Source: an uncultured Chloracidobacterium sp. | Lineage (GTDB): Bacteria > Acidobacteriota > Blastocatellia > Pyrinomonadales > Pyrinomonadaceae | Length of the DNA stretch: 64,000 bases | Direction: 5' to 3' | Assembly (NCBI GenBank): GCA_936914845.1 | Contig: CAKZGE010000002.1 | Span: 186,001 to 250,000, forward strand | Shown here: in pieces, positions 17,463-25,721 of the stretch | Layout: each line of letters starts with the position of its first letter | How positions within the stretch are numbered: position 1 is the first letter of the stretch | Program-made: the position numbers and the translations under genes | The notes under the pieces: model-generated | Told to the model about the DNA's origin: nothing | Seen by the model: the letters and a program-made list of their open reading frames with translations, nothing else | Databases searched by the model: none

Positions 17463-19196
17463 ATGGCTGATTACGACGAAAAAGAAGACCTGATGGACCG
17501 CTTGGTGGCGATGGGCAAGCGCAAGAAATTCATCAGTCTTGACGAACTGCACCGTGAAATTCCCGAGAATATGATGTCCGCAGACGACATCGAAGACGTT
17601 CTTGATCGTTTGGAAGGGGCAAATATCTCTGTTGCCGAAACTGATGCTCAACTTTTGGAACGGGCAGCTTCCCTTGCCCTTGACGAGGAAAGCAGTTCGG
17701 ACGAAGAAGAAGATGATGATATAGACCTCGACCTTTCGGCCGGGGCATTAGACAAATCGAACGACCCGGTCAGGCTTTACCTGCGCGAGATGGGCATTGT
17801 TCCATTGCTAACACGCGAAGGAGAGGTTTCGATCGCCAAGCGCATCGAACGCGGCCAGATCAAAACCAGAAAGACCATTTCGCGTTCGCCAATTGCCGTC
17901 GAACGTCTGATCAAGATCGGAGACGATCTTGTAAAGGGTCGAATGGGGATTCGCGAAACGGTCGCATTTTCCGAACAGGCTGAGATCTCCTTGGAAGAGG
18001 ACAAGGCAGAAGAATATCTGCGCTGGACGCTTGAGGGGATCGGCAATATCGATCGCCATTACGGCGAGGCTCTCAAAAGCTGGATCGCCTTGCGCACGGA
18101 ACAAAAGAACAGCAAAGGCAAAAAGTCGAAAAAGCTGCTTAAACTAACCCGACAAACGGCCAGGCTCAGATTAGAGATCGCTCAGGAAATTAAAAACCTT
18201 AACCTTACCGAAAACTCGATGCAATTGATGATCGCCGCGATCCGTAAGGTTGTGGAAGATATTCGAAAAGCAGAACGAGAGGTCAAGAAGGCCGAGGAAC
18301 GTCTTGAGACCAAAAAACCCGACGTTTCAGAAAAGAAAGAATTGAACGGTCGCATCGCCGATGCTAAAAAGGCCGTCACCGACCTTGAAGACCGGTTCCA
18401 TTTGACTGCGGTCGAGATAAAACGTTCTTACCAAACTATCAGCGTTGGCGAATATGAAACCAACCAAGCTAAACGCGAATTGGTCGAGGCAAATTTGCGT
18501 TTGGTCGTTTCGATCGCAAAAAAATACACCAATCGCGGGCTGCAATTCCTTGATCTTATCCAGGAAGGCAACATCGGATTGATGAAGGCGGTCGATAAGT
18601 TTGAGTGGCGTCGCGGATATAAATTCTCGACCTACGCCACCTGGTGGATCAGGCAGGCCATTACCCGTGCCATTGCCGACCAGGCCCGCACGATCCGCAT
18701 TCCGGTTCATATGATCGAAACGATCAACAAACTGATCCGCACCTCGCGGCAGCTTGTACAGGAACTCGGCCGCGAACCGACGAGCGAAGAGATCGCCAAA
18801 CGAATGGACATTCCGGTGTCAAAGGTCCGCAAGGTGCTCAAGATCGCACAGGAACCTATATCGCTGGAAACTCCGATCGGCGAAGAAGAAGATTCGCATT
18901 TGGGTGACTTCATCGAAGATAAATCCATCTTGAACCCGGCCGAATCCGTTACATTCTCGAATCTGCGTGAAATAACGGATGAAGTTCTGGCGACTCTGAC
19001 ACCTCGTGAAGAGAAAGTCATAAAGATGCGCTTCGGCTTGGGCAATACCGGCTCGGAACACACCTTAGAAGAGGTCGGCCAGCACTTTGCGGTCACCCGC
19101 GAACGTATCCGTCAGATCGAAGCCAAAGCACTTCGCAAGCTTCGCCACCCTTCCCGTTCCCGCCGCTTAAAGGCGTTTCTGGAAGGTAAACAGTAA
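17463..19196 (+). CDS. rpoD: RNA polymerase primary sigma factor (sigma-70)
   Basis: This 577-aa sigma factor has region 1.1 at residues 5-65, an acidic patch (SSDEEEDDDIDLD), and region 1.2 (DPVRLYLREMG) near 101-111. A long Lys/Glu-rich non-conserved region of about 170 residues follows (for example VKKAEERLETKKPD). Region 2 starts near 339 with EANLRLVVSIAKKYTNRGL and includes the -10 recognition helix YATWWIRQAITRAI. Region 3 has TSEEIAKRMDIPVSKVRKVL. Region 4 starts near 513 with TPREEKVIKMRFG and ends with the -35 helix VTRERIRQIEAKAL. These match group 1 sigma factors. The gene is followed by a strong terminator. Confidence 0.97.
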   Translation: MADYDEKEDLMDRLVAMGKRKKFISLDELHREIPENMMSADDIEDVLDRLEGANISVAETDAQLLERAASLALDEESSSDEEEDDDIDLDLSAGALDKSNDPVRLYLREMGIVPLLTREGEVSIAKRIERGQIKTRKTISRSPIAVERLIKIGDDLVKGRMGIRETVAFSEQAEISLEEDKAEEYLRWTLEGIGNIDRHYGEALKSWIALRTEQKNSKGKKSKKLLKLTRQTARLRLEIAQEIKNLNLTENSMQLMIAAIRKVVEDIRKAEREVKKAEERLETKKPDVSEKKELNGRIADAKKAVTDLEDRFHLTAVEIKRSYQTISVGEYETNQAKRELVEANLRLVVSIAKKYTNRGLQFLDLIQEGNIGLMKAVDKFEWRRGYKFSTYATWWIRQAITRAIADQARTIRIPVHMIETINKLIRTSRQLVQELGREPTSEEIAKRMDIPVSKVRKVLKIAQEPISLETPIGEEEDSHLGDFIEDKSILNPAESVTFSNLREITDEVLATLTPREEKVIKMRFGLGNTGSEHTLEEVGQHFAVTRERIRQIEAKALRKLRHPSRSRRLKAFLEGKQ

Positions 19197-19205
19197 AACG
19201 TATTC

Positions 19206-19240
19206 AGCCGGAAAGGTAGATTCCCTTCCGGCTTTTCTAT
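19206..19240 (+). terminator. Rho-independent terminator of rpoD
   Basis: An AGCCGGAA...TTCCGGCT stem with extra GG/CC pairs and a short loop is followed by TTTTCTATTTT, 10 bp after the rpoD stop codon. Confidence 0.85.
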
Positions 19241-19322
19241 TTTGTTCCTATTTTGCCGCCATTTCATCTGTCTTCGTTTTATTTGCGACGCATTTGAGCG
19301 ATATAATGGATCTAGTTATCAA

Positions 19323-19802
19323 ATGTACCGTATCAGCAAAGCTATGACGCAGCAGGCGTTTGAAAAGACATTTCATGTTGGTTGGGCCGATGTCGATATG
19401 AACGGGCATCTGGCTAATACCGCCTATATCAATTTGGCGGTCGATGTGCGGCTCTTCTTTTTTGAGGAGAACGGCTTTTCGGTGATGGAGTTTCATCGTC
19501 AAGGCTTCGGGCCGGTAATGCGGCGAGACGAGATCGAATATTATCGCGAATGCCGATTGCTCGATAATGTCCGCATAACCTTGAAATTGGCCGGCATTAG
19601 CCGAGACGGCTCCCGTTTTAAGATCCGACAGGATTTCTATCACTTTGACGACACACTGGCTGCAACGCTTTATTCGACTGGCGGCTGGCTTAGTGCTCGT
19701 GAACGCAAGCTGATCGCTCCTCCGCGGGAGATCACTGAAATGTGGGACACATTGGCCCGTACCGAAGATTTTGAAGAAATGCCTTCTAGCATTAGAAAAT
19801 AA
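19323..19802 (+). CDS. Acyl-CoA thioesterase-like protein, 4HBT hotdog fold
   Basis: The protein is a single hotdog domain of about 159 aa. The active-site region reads VGWADVDMNGHLANTAYINLA, which is the DxxGH-type motif of 4-hydroxybenzoyl-CoA thioesterase/FabA-like enzymes (Asp and His near residues 22-26). The central beta-sheet includes CRLLDNVRITLKLAGIS and GGWLSARERKLIAPP. The substrate is unknown; likely roles are hydrolysis of medium- or long-chain acyl-CoA or acyl-ACP. ATG 19323 is chosen, with ATG 19344 also possible; a start at 19242 would run through the rpoD terminator region. The gene ends 4 bp before gcvPB, so the two are probably co-transcribed. Confidence 0.8.
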   Translation: MYRISKAMTQQAFEKTFHVGWADVDMNGHLANTAYINLAVDVRLFFFEENGFSVMEFHRQGFGPVMRRDEIEYYRECRLLDNVRITLKLAGISRDGSRFKIRQDFYHFDDTLAATLYSTGGWLSARERKLIAPPREITEMWDTLARTEDFEEMPSSIRK

Positions 19803-19806
19803 TCCT

Positions 19807-21330
19807 ATGAGCATCAAAAAAGTTACTCAGCATCCTTCACAGAATGAAGCGTTGATATTCGAACGTTCGCAGACCGGCCGGGTTGGCTACCGTTTGCCAA
19901 AACTGGACGTTGTGCCGGTACCGGTGGAAGAACTTTTTCCAAGCGACCTTCTGCGTCAAGACGGCCTCGCGGATGTTCCCGAGGTTTCAGAGGTTGATGT
20001 GATACGTCACTTCACTCGAATTTCGACGTGGAATTATTCTATCGACCTAGGCATGTACCCGCTTGGCTCGTGCACAATGAAATACAACTCGCGGCTCAAT
20101 GAAAAAGTGGCCCGGATCTCCGGTTTCACGGGTCTCCATCCGTTGGCTCCGGAGGAAGAGGCACAGGGTGCGCTGGAATTGATATACCGCCTGCAGGAAG
20201 ATCTGGCCGAGATCACGGGCCTACCGGGAGTTTCGCTGCAGCCGGCCGCCGGAGCCCACGGCGAAATGACGGGTGTCATGCTGATCCGAGCTTTCCTTGA
20301 CGACCGCGATGGCGAAGCCTCGCAGGATCGCCGCGTGATGCTGATCCCGGATTCCGCTCATGGCACTAATCCTGCTTCCGCCGCACTGGCCGGGTTTAAG
20401 GTCAAGACCGTCAGATCGACCCCCGAAGGATTAACAGACCTGGAAGATCTGCGCCAATTGTGTTCGGAAGGCGGTGTCGCCGGCTTGATGCTTACCAACC
20501 CAAATACCGTCGGCATTTTCGAAACGAATATTAAAGAGATATGTCAGATCATTCATGACGCAGGCGGCTTGGTCTATATGGACGGAGCCAATATGAATGC
20601 CCTCGTCGGGGTCGCCCGGCCCGGCGATATGGGCGTAGATGTCATTCATTTGAATCTGCACAAGACATTTTCGACTCCGCATGGCGGCGGCGGCCCGGGA
20701 TGCGGACCTTGTTGCTGCTCTGCTGAACTCGAAAAATATCTCCCCGTTCCGCGTGTCGAAAAAGAGGGTGAAAAATTTGTTCTCGATTATGATAGGCCCA
20801 GCTCGATAGGCCGCGTCAAAGCTTTTTTTGGAAATTTTGGAATGATGGTCCGTGCCCTTTCATACATCTACACTCACGGTGACGAAGGCCTGAAAGAGGC
20901 AACCGAAGCCGCCGTGCTCAATGCCCGGTATCTTTCACATAAACTTTCAAATATTTTTGAAAAGCCGTTCGCCGCGGATCCAATGCATGAGGTCATCTTC
21001 TCGCACAAACTCCAGGCAAAACGCGGAATTCATACGTTGGACATCGCAAAACGGCTCATCGACTATGGCTTTCATCCGATGACGGTCTATTTCCCGCTGG
21101 TCGTCGAGGGAGCGATGCTGATCGAGCCGACCGAAAGTGTCGGCCGCGCCGATCTTGACGCCTTCGTTGAAGCAATGAAAGATATCGATCGCGAGATCGA
21201 CAATGACCCGGAATTGGTGCATAACGCTCCGCATTCGACCCGCATCGGGCGTTTGGATGAGGCCGCCGCTGCCCGAAGGCCCGTGCTGCGTTGGAAACCT
21301 GATATGGAATCATTGGCAAAAGCTGTCTGA
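19807..21330 (+). CDS. gcvPB: Glycine dehydrogenase (decarboxylating) subunit 2
   Basis: This 507-aa protein is the C-terminal-half subunit of the two-subunit P-protein and carries the PLP site. It begins with the expected segment (ERSQTGRVGYRLPKLDV) and has YPLGSCTMKYNSRLNE near residues 86-101 and AHGTNPASAALAGFKV near 188-203. The Schiff-base lysine is K286 in LNLHKTFSTPHGGGGPG. It decarboxylates glycine and loads the aminomethyl group onto the H-protein. ATG 19807 is used; an earlier in-frame start would overlap the thioesterase gene. No gcvH, gcvT or glycine-riboswitch-like leader is seen beside it. The gcvPA partner ends at base 295. Confidence 0.95.
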   Translation: MSIKKVTQHPSQNEALIFERSQTGRVGYRLPKLDVVPVPVEELFPSDLLRQDGLADVPEVSEVDVIRHFTRISTWNYSIDLGMYPLGSCTMKYNSRLNEKVARISGFTGLHPLAPEEEAQGALELIYRLQEDLAEITGLPGVSLQPAAGAHGEMTGVMLIRAFLDDRDGEASQDRRVMLIPDSAHGTNPASAALAGFKVKTVRSTPEGLTDLEDLRQLCSEGGVAGLMLTNPNTVGIFETNIKEICQIIHDAGGLVYMDGANMNALVGVARPGDMGVDVIHLNLHKTFSTPHGGGGPGCGPCCCSAELEKYLPVPRVEKEGEKFVLDYDRPSSIGRVKAFFGNFGMMVRALSYIYTHGDEGLKEATEAAVLNARYLSHKLSNIFEKPFAADPMHEVIFSHKLQAKRGIHTLDIAKRLIDYGFHPMTVYFPLVVEGAMLIEPTESVGRADLDAFVEAMKDIDREIDNDPELVHNAPHSTRIGRLDEAAAARRPVLRWKPDMESLAKAV

Positions 21331-21352
21331 TAATTCCATGAACATTAAGAAA

Positions 21353-21383
21353 AGACGGTCGTTTTTTTGCGGCCGTCTTTTTT
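21353..21383 (+). terminator. Rho-independent terminator of gcvPB
   Basis: AGACGGTCG and CGGCCGTCT form a 9-bp stem with one G-U pair, followed by six T. It sits 22 bp after the gcvPB stop codon. Confidence 0.82.
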
Positions 21384-21484
21384 ACTTCGCAGTGTCGCAA
21401 TTTGTCTAACAACTCAATATCCATTAAAATTCGCTTGTAATTGTTTTACGGCAGACCTCAGTTTTTCTAAAAATACAGATCGAC

Positions 21485-23167
21485 ATGAGCACTATCGGTA
21501 TTCCAAAAGAAATACATCCGGGTGAAAAGCGCGTCGCCGCGACCCCGCAAACTATCATAAAACTGATAAAACTCGGTTTTGACGTGGTCGTGGAATCGCA
21601 CGCCGGCCACGGAATAAACTGCATCGACAGCGAATATCGCGAAGCGGGAGCCACGATCGTAGAAAGTTCCAAAGAATTGTGGGCCGCGAGCAATATTGTG
21701 TTGAAGGTTCGCCCGCCCGAAGAGAACAAAGAATTAGGCGTACATGAGGCGGATCTGCTGACGGAGCTCTCGACGCTGATCGGTTTTATATGGCCGGCTC
21801 AGAATAGGGATACCGTCGAAAGATTGGCGAAACGCAATGCAACCGTCTTTGGCATGGATTGCGTTCCCCGCATCACCAGAGCCCAAAAGATGGACACGTT
21901 ATCGGCGATGGCGAACATAGCCGGTTACCGGGCGGTCATTGAAGCGGCCAATCATTTTCCGCGGTTCTTTACCGGTCAGATCACCGCTGCCGGAAGGGTC
22001 GATCCGGCTAAGGTGCTCGTTATCGGGGCGGGGGTTGCCGGGCTTTCGGCGATCGGGGCCGCTAAGGGTCTCGGTGCAATAGTTCGGGCTTTCGATCCGC
22101 GTTCGGCGACGAAAGATCAGGTGGCTTCGATGGGCGCCGAATTTCTCGAGCTCGACATAAAAGAAGAAGGTGAAGCAAAAGGCGGTTATGCCAAGCAGAT
22201 GTCCGATGACTTTTTGAAAGCGGAAATGGCCCTTTTTGCCGCTCAAGCAATGCAGGTCGATATCATCATTACAACGGCCTTGATCCCCGGAAAGCCTGCA
22301 CCAAAACTGATCACGACCGGCATGGTGGAGTCGATGCGGCCCGGTTCCGTAATCGTGGATCTTGCTGCGGAACAAGGCGGAAATTGCGCTCTGACCGAAC
22401 CGGGCAAGGTAACTCATCACAAAGGCGTCACGATGATCGGCTATACCGATCTTCCATCCCGAATGGCGGCGACCTCTTCGCAGCTTTATGGTACTTGCGT
22501 AACAGCTCTGCTTGAAGACCTCATCAAAACGCGAAAGCTGTCGTCCGAGAAGAATATTGTTTCTAACGAAGTTCTTACTTCCGAGAGCTCCGCGAAAAAA
22601 AGCATCGGCTCGCCAACTATCAATATCGATCTTGATGATGAAGTTATCCGTGGAGCTATTATTCTGGATCAGGGCAAGATGCTCTGGCCGGCTCCCGTCA
22701 AAGAACATGTGCCGCCGCCGGAACCAGGTGTGCCAACCAAAAGTTCTGATGCAAAGGTCGAACACGCGGCGACAGGTACCGGAACAAAAAATGCGCACGG
22801 CGAAGGCGTTGGCATCAGTCCATGGCTGCTTGGCGTTATCGGTGTCCTTCTTGTTGGCCTCGCTTTCGCCATTCCGAGTAAAACTGACGGAGGAAGCAGC
22901 AATTTCCTCGGTCATTTGACCGTTTTTATTTTGGCGATCTTTATCGGTTTTCAGGTCGTCTGGAACGTCAAACCGGCTTTGCACACGCCGCTCATGTCCG
23001 TAACGAACGCCATCAGCGGCATCATCCTTGTCGGCGGAATGCTCCAGCTTTCGGGCGAATTGACCGTAACCACGATCCTCGGAGCCATCGCGGTTTTAAT
23101 AGCTACGATCAACATCGCCGGCGGCTTTTTAGTGACAAACAGAATGCTGGCGATGTTTAGGAAGTGA
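21485..23167 (+). CDS. pntA: NAD(P)+ transhydrogenase subunit alpha
   Basis: PntA and PntB use the proton gradient to reduce NADP+ with NADH. The N-terminal domain starts with IGIPKEIHPGEKRVAATPQT, the alanine dehydrogenase/PNT signature. The NAD(H)-binding fold VLVIGAGVAGLSAIGAAKGLGA starts near residue 178. VDIIITTALIPGKPAPKLIT follows, and a linker leads to four membrane helices at about 440-555, for example WLLGVIGVLLVGLAFAI and ISGIILVGGMLQLSG. The 560-aa length therefore combines domain I with the alpha-subunit membrane part, as in the E. coli type. The gene would normally sit directly before pntB, but here 2.6 kb of other DNA lies between them. Confidence 0.94.
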   Translation: MSTIGIPKEIHPGEKRVAATPQTIIKLIKLGFDVVVESHAGHGINCIDSEYREAGATIVESSKELWAASNIVLKVRPPEENKELGVHEADLLTELSTLIGFIWPAQNRDTVERLAKRNATVFGMDCVPRITRAQKMDTLSAMANIAGYRAVIEAANHFPRFFTGQITAAGRVDPAKVLVIGAGVAGLSAIGAAKGLGAIVRAFDPRSATKDQVASMGAEFLELDIKEEGEAKGGYAKQMSDDFLKAEMALFAAQAMQVDIIITTALIPGKPAPKLITTGMVESMRPGSVIVDLAAEQGGNCALTEPGKVTHHKGVTMIGYTDLPSRMAATSSQLYGTCVTALLEDLIKTRKLSSEKNIVSNEVLTSESSAKKSIGSPTINIDLDDEVIRGAIILDQGKMLWPAPVKEHVPPPEPGVPTKSSDAKVEHAATGTGTKNAHGEGVGISPWLLGVIGVLLVGLAFAIPSKTDGGSSNFLGHLTVFILAIFIGFQVVWNVKPALHTPLMSVTNAISGIILVGGMLQLSGELTVTTILGAIAVLIATINIAGGFLVTNRMLAMFRK

Positions 23168-23169
23168 GA

Positions 23170-23928
23170 ATGAGCGATAACCACCAAATTGCGAAGTATG
23201 GATCGAAGCTTATAGTTGCGGGCGCAATTATCCTAGTCATTGGAATCTGGCTCATTGTTCCGATGATTTCCGCTCCGTATGATGAGCTGCGATTAATCCG
23301 GAACGGAGAGGTTACTGACGGCCTCGCGACAGATTCAGGCTTTGTATCCGGTTTTGGTGAGGCGAACGATTATTACGAAGGTTGGTGGGTTGACTACGGA
23401 TTCAAGTTCGAGGGGTATTCCACGAAGTTTTCAGGTCGATCATACTATTTAGAGAATTTTCCTGATCGCCTTGCAAAAGAGAACTTACCACAAAGGGTTC
23501 AGGTCGAATATTTAATTTCCGATCCATCAATCAACCGCCTCAGTGGAAGCGGCAATCAAACGATTTCTAGTTGGGTGAAATCTAACGGTGCATTAGTAGC
23601 CGGAATCCTAGTGTGGGGTGCCGCAGTAATTTGGCTTCTTATCTCCGGTTGGGGACGTGTTTATAACTTCGAAGGAAACCCGTTACGCACTTTCGTTTCC
23701 GTGACGTTTCGAGTGGCCGTATATTTAGGGATGATTGCTGGTGCTTTCGCGATCTTGATAGGCTTTGTGTCGCTGTTCGAATGGCTCAACTTCGGTACGA
23801 ATAGCTTTCTGATTGGCCTGATCCTCACTTTTGCAGTTTGTTCAGCGTTACCGGTTCTAGTAATGATTCTTCGGGACGAAAGACAGCATAAAAATAACGA
23901 GCAGACTGCAAATTCAGAAGATTCTTGA
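23170..23928 (+). CDS. DUF3592-like membrane protein
   Basis: This is a membrane protein of about 252 aa. One helix (LIVAGAIILVIGIWLIVPMI) leads to an extracytoplasmic domain of about 100 residues with YYEGWWVDYGFKFEG and VQVEYLISDPSINRLSGSG. That domain resembles DUF3592, as in other bacterial membrane proteins of unknown role. Three further helices and a short charged tail follow. ATG 23170 lies just after the pntA stop codon; a GTG at 23164 would overlap it. Codon use and AT content are unlike pntA. Out of frame just past the stop is an acidic stretch (DDEESPDEVVQLDKEAQ) ending at 23980; it could be a frameshifted original C terminus, but this is speculation. Confidence 0.68.
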   Translation: MSDNHQIAKYGSKLIVAGAIILVIGIWLIVPMISAPYDELRLIRNGEVTDGLATDSGFVSGFGEANDYYEGWWVDYGFKFEGYSTKFSGRSYYLENFPDRLAKENLPQRVQVEYLISDPSINRLSGSGNQTISSWVKSNGALVAGILVWGAAVIWLLISGWGRVYNFEGNPLRTFVSVTFRVAVYLGMIAGAFAILIGFVSLFEWLNFGTNSFLIGLILTFAVCSALPVLVMILRDERQHKNNEQTANSEDS

Positions 23929-23989
23929 TGATGAAGAATCGCCCGACGAAGTAGTCCAACTCGATAAGGAAGCTCAATAAGTTTGATAC

Positions 23990-24200
23990 GAAGCACTACA
24001 AATCGCTCACGAAGGCCTGCAAGTGCCTCACGAAGCGATGAAAGTTGGTCACGAAGCGGTTAAGATCGCTTACGAACCCTGAAAAGTCGGTCACGAAGGG
24101 CAAGTGCCTCACGAACCCGTGAAAGTCGCTTACGAAGGCGTGAAAGTGCCTCACGAAGGCCGACAAATGGCTCACGAAGGCCATTCAATCGTCCCCGAAG
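23990..24200. repeat. 21-bp tandem repeat (about ten units) encoding a heptapeptide pattern
   Basis: About ten units start with GAA and end with CAC or TAC, each 21 bp except one of 18 bp. Examples are GAAGGCGTGAAAGTGCCTCA and GAAGCGGTTAAGATCGCTTA (first 20 bases each). All lengths are multiples of three. On the + strand the frame reads E-[AG]-x-[KQ]-[VIM]-x-[HY] repeats from 23987 to TAA 24224-24226, broken only by TGA in the fifth unit. On the - strand 23996-24184 is fully open with repeats of the pattern [AGRP]-F-V-[SRT]-x-[FL]-x. There is no start codon with a ribosome-binding site on either strand, so I annotate a repeat and not a gene. Confidence 0.85.
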
Positions 24201-24377
24201 GGGACAAATGCAATAGCGTCGGGTAAAACCCGACGGTCAGAGATGAGCATTTCGACACGTCCCTGTAAGGGACGAATGCCGGCGTTGCGAAATATGTCCC
24301 TTACAGGGACAAATCAATTGTTGAATTCGAAACGTCGGGTTGCACCCGACGCTATTTAATCGGTGCCTTTCAGGCAC
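24191..24377. repeat. Cluster of six REP-like hairpins on the left of a RAYT remnant
   Basis: Six short palindromes lie in 187 bp. They are at 24191-24205 (GTCCCCGAAGGGGAC), 24217-24235 (CGTCGGGT/ACCCGACG), 24259-24273 (GTCCCTGTAAGGGAC), 24296-24310 (the exact reverse complement of the previous one), 24333-24351 (CGTCGGGT/ACCCGACG again) and 24363-24377 (GTGCCTTTCAGGCAC). The inverted pair of GTCCCT hairpins is the classic arrangement of a bacterial interspersed mosaic element mobilised by REP-associated tyrosine transposases. Confidence 0.85.
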
Positions 24378-24389
24378 GATCTAGATAAA

Positions 24390-24843
24390 ATGGCTCAAAC
24401 GCTATTTAGCAGCTATTTTCACATCGTCTTTTCGACGAAGAATCGCGTCAACTTCATTGATGCCGAGATCGAGGACGAATTATTCGCTTACATGGGCGGG
24501 ATTATCAGAAATTACGACGGAAAACTGCTAACGGCTGGCGGCATGCCGAATCACGACCATTTGCTTGTCTCGATGAGCAAAAATCACATTGTCCCCAATC
24601 TTGTCGGCGCAGTGAAACGAGACAGTTCAAAATGGATAAAGACGAAAGGAATAAAATACTCGAAGTTCGGCTGGTAAGACGGTTACTCGGCGTTTTCAGT
24701 CGGGTATTCGCAGATACCTGTTGTTGAGAAATATATCGGCGAACCAGAAGGAGCATCACAAAAAGCATTTGTTCGAGGAGGAAATGCGAGGCTTCTATCG
24801 GAAATACAGAATCGATTTTGACGAGAAATATGTTTGGGATTAA
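24390..24843 (+). pseudogene. REP-associated tyrosine transposase (Y1/IS200-like), inactivated
   Basis: The N-terminal part is intact: YFHIVFSTKNR near residues 9-19, then GGMPNHDHLLVSMS with the HUH metal motif H-D-H. TAA 24675-24677 interrupts the reading frame at FGW*DGYSAFSV, where relatives have Gln, so the catalytic tyrosine lies beyond the stop. Further on, one extra G near 24738 shifts the frame. Reading past it gives a normal C-terminal end (NQKEHHKKHLFEEEM, then FDEKYVWD) and TAA 24841-24843. The remnant is bracketed by inverted copies of one hairpin, ending 12 bp before the ATG and starting 3 bp after the stop. Two independent lesions mean it is dead, and a single sequencing error would not explain both. 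Confidence 0.88.
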
Positions 24844-24845
24844 TA

Positions 24846-24963
24846 TGCCTGAAAGGCACAACTGCAATAGCGTCGGGAGAATCCCGACGAAACGATTCGG
24901 CGGTGTGTTTCGTCCCTGTAGGGAACGCATGAAAAACGCGCACAATTTATCCCGTTCAGGGAC
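24846..24963. repeat. Cluster of four REP-like hairpins on the right of the RAYT remnant
   Basis: The hairpins are at 24846-24858 (TGCCTGAAAGGCA, the reverse complement of the left hairpin at 24363), 24871-24889 (CGTCGGGAGAATCCCGACG), 24912-24924 (GTCCCTGTAGGGA, degenerate) and 24950-24962 (TCCCGTTCAGGGA). The block from about 24860 repeats, in direct orientation, the TGCAATAGCGTCGGG sequence found at 24209. The last hairpin ends about 18 bp before the next gene. Confidence 0.8.
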
Positions 24964-24980
24964 ACGTTCGGACCGGGACG

Positions 24981-25721
24981 ATGAATAGTATGGAGACGTT
25001 TATCTACTGGATATTGACTATTGGCTATCTCTTTCTGGGGATTCTTGTTGGACTTATTTTAACGTCACTTCTTTATCCAGTAGTCAGGACGTTTCCTAAA
25101 ACACTTTTGCTAGTAATTGGAGGGCAGTTGCGGATGTCCGCGCTCGTTCACATTGGAATCGCTTTCTCATTCCCGATAGTTCTTGTCGGGGGAGGCTACT
25201 TCTTGTTGAACCTTTTAACGCCTGCATGGGATATAGCAACAAGTCGGAGTTTCCTTACGGGTCTTATTTTCTCGTTTCTTTCTTTATTTTTTTCAGGCGG
25301 GACAAGTAAATACGCCTTGCAGGCTGACTACGCTGATTTCATTAGAAAGCATCTTCGAATTCCAGAGGGGGCAACATTTGAGGAGTTACAATTTGCAAGA
25401 GCTGTAACCGATTGGTGGTTAACTTCGGGTCCAAAAGAGTTAAGCGAGATGAAATCGCAGTACATGTACCACCTTGCGGCGTCATTTGATTTCGACGTTG
25501 ATCACGAGCCTGGCCTGCGAAAATCGTTTGAATTTCTAAAAGTGGATTCCGAAAATCACTCGGTCGGGCTAGATATTTACCAAAGCCGAAAGGAATACGC
25601 AATGTCGATGCGCGAACTCGAAGCTGACCGTTTGGCTCAAGAAGAAGAGGATCGCGAAGATGCCAAGCGTCATGAAGAGTGGTTAAAGGAACTGGAGCAA
25701 TACGATGATGATGAATCCTAA
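24981..25721 (+). CDS. Orphan membrane protein of unknown function
   Basis: This 246-aa protein has three predicted membrane helices: YWILTIGYLFLGILVGLILT near 9-28, ALVHIGIAFSFPIVLVGGGY near 54-73, and SFLTGLIFSFLSLFFSGG near 90-107. A cytoplasmic part of about 130 residues follows and ends in a highly charged helix (LEADRLAQEEEDREDAKRHE). I recognise no family. It starts right after the REP hairpins and stops 45 bp before pntB, so it may share a transcript with pntB. Codon use and AT content resemble the DUF3592-like gene more than the flanking pnt genes, which fits acquisition as part of the same block. Confidence 0.65.
   Translation: MNSMETFIYWILTIGYLFLGILVGLILTSLLYPVVRTFPKTLLLVIGGQLRMSALVHIGIAFSFPIVLVGGGYFLLNLLTPAWDIATSRSFLTGLIFSFLSLFFSGGTSKYALQADYADFIRKHLRIPEGATFEELQFARAVTDWWLTSGPKELSEMKSQYMYHLAASFDFDVDHEPGLRKSFEFLKVDSENHSVGLDIYQSRKEYAMSMRELEADRLAQEEEDREDAKRHEEWLKELEQYDDDES

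Noticed and set aside
19197..19806. A glycine riboswitch upstream of gcvPB
   Set aside because: The upstream DNA is the rpoD terminator and a thioesterase gene, with no tandem aptamer-like sequence.
21899..22984. A long antisense frame (361 codons) across pntA
   Set aside because: It lies wholly within a gene with clear family motifs, has no homologous motif of its own and no ribosome-binding site. Such frames arise from the codon bias of the sense strand.
23990..24200. A possible CRISPR array in the 21-bp repeat region
   Set aside because: The repeats are directly joined with no unique spacers between them, they are degenerate, and no cas genes are in the window.
24675..24677. Recoding or read-through of the in-frame TAA of the RAYT
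   Set aside because: A second lesion (one-base insertion near 24738) also disrupts the gene, and there is no sign of a recoding signal, so decay is the simpler explanation.
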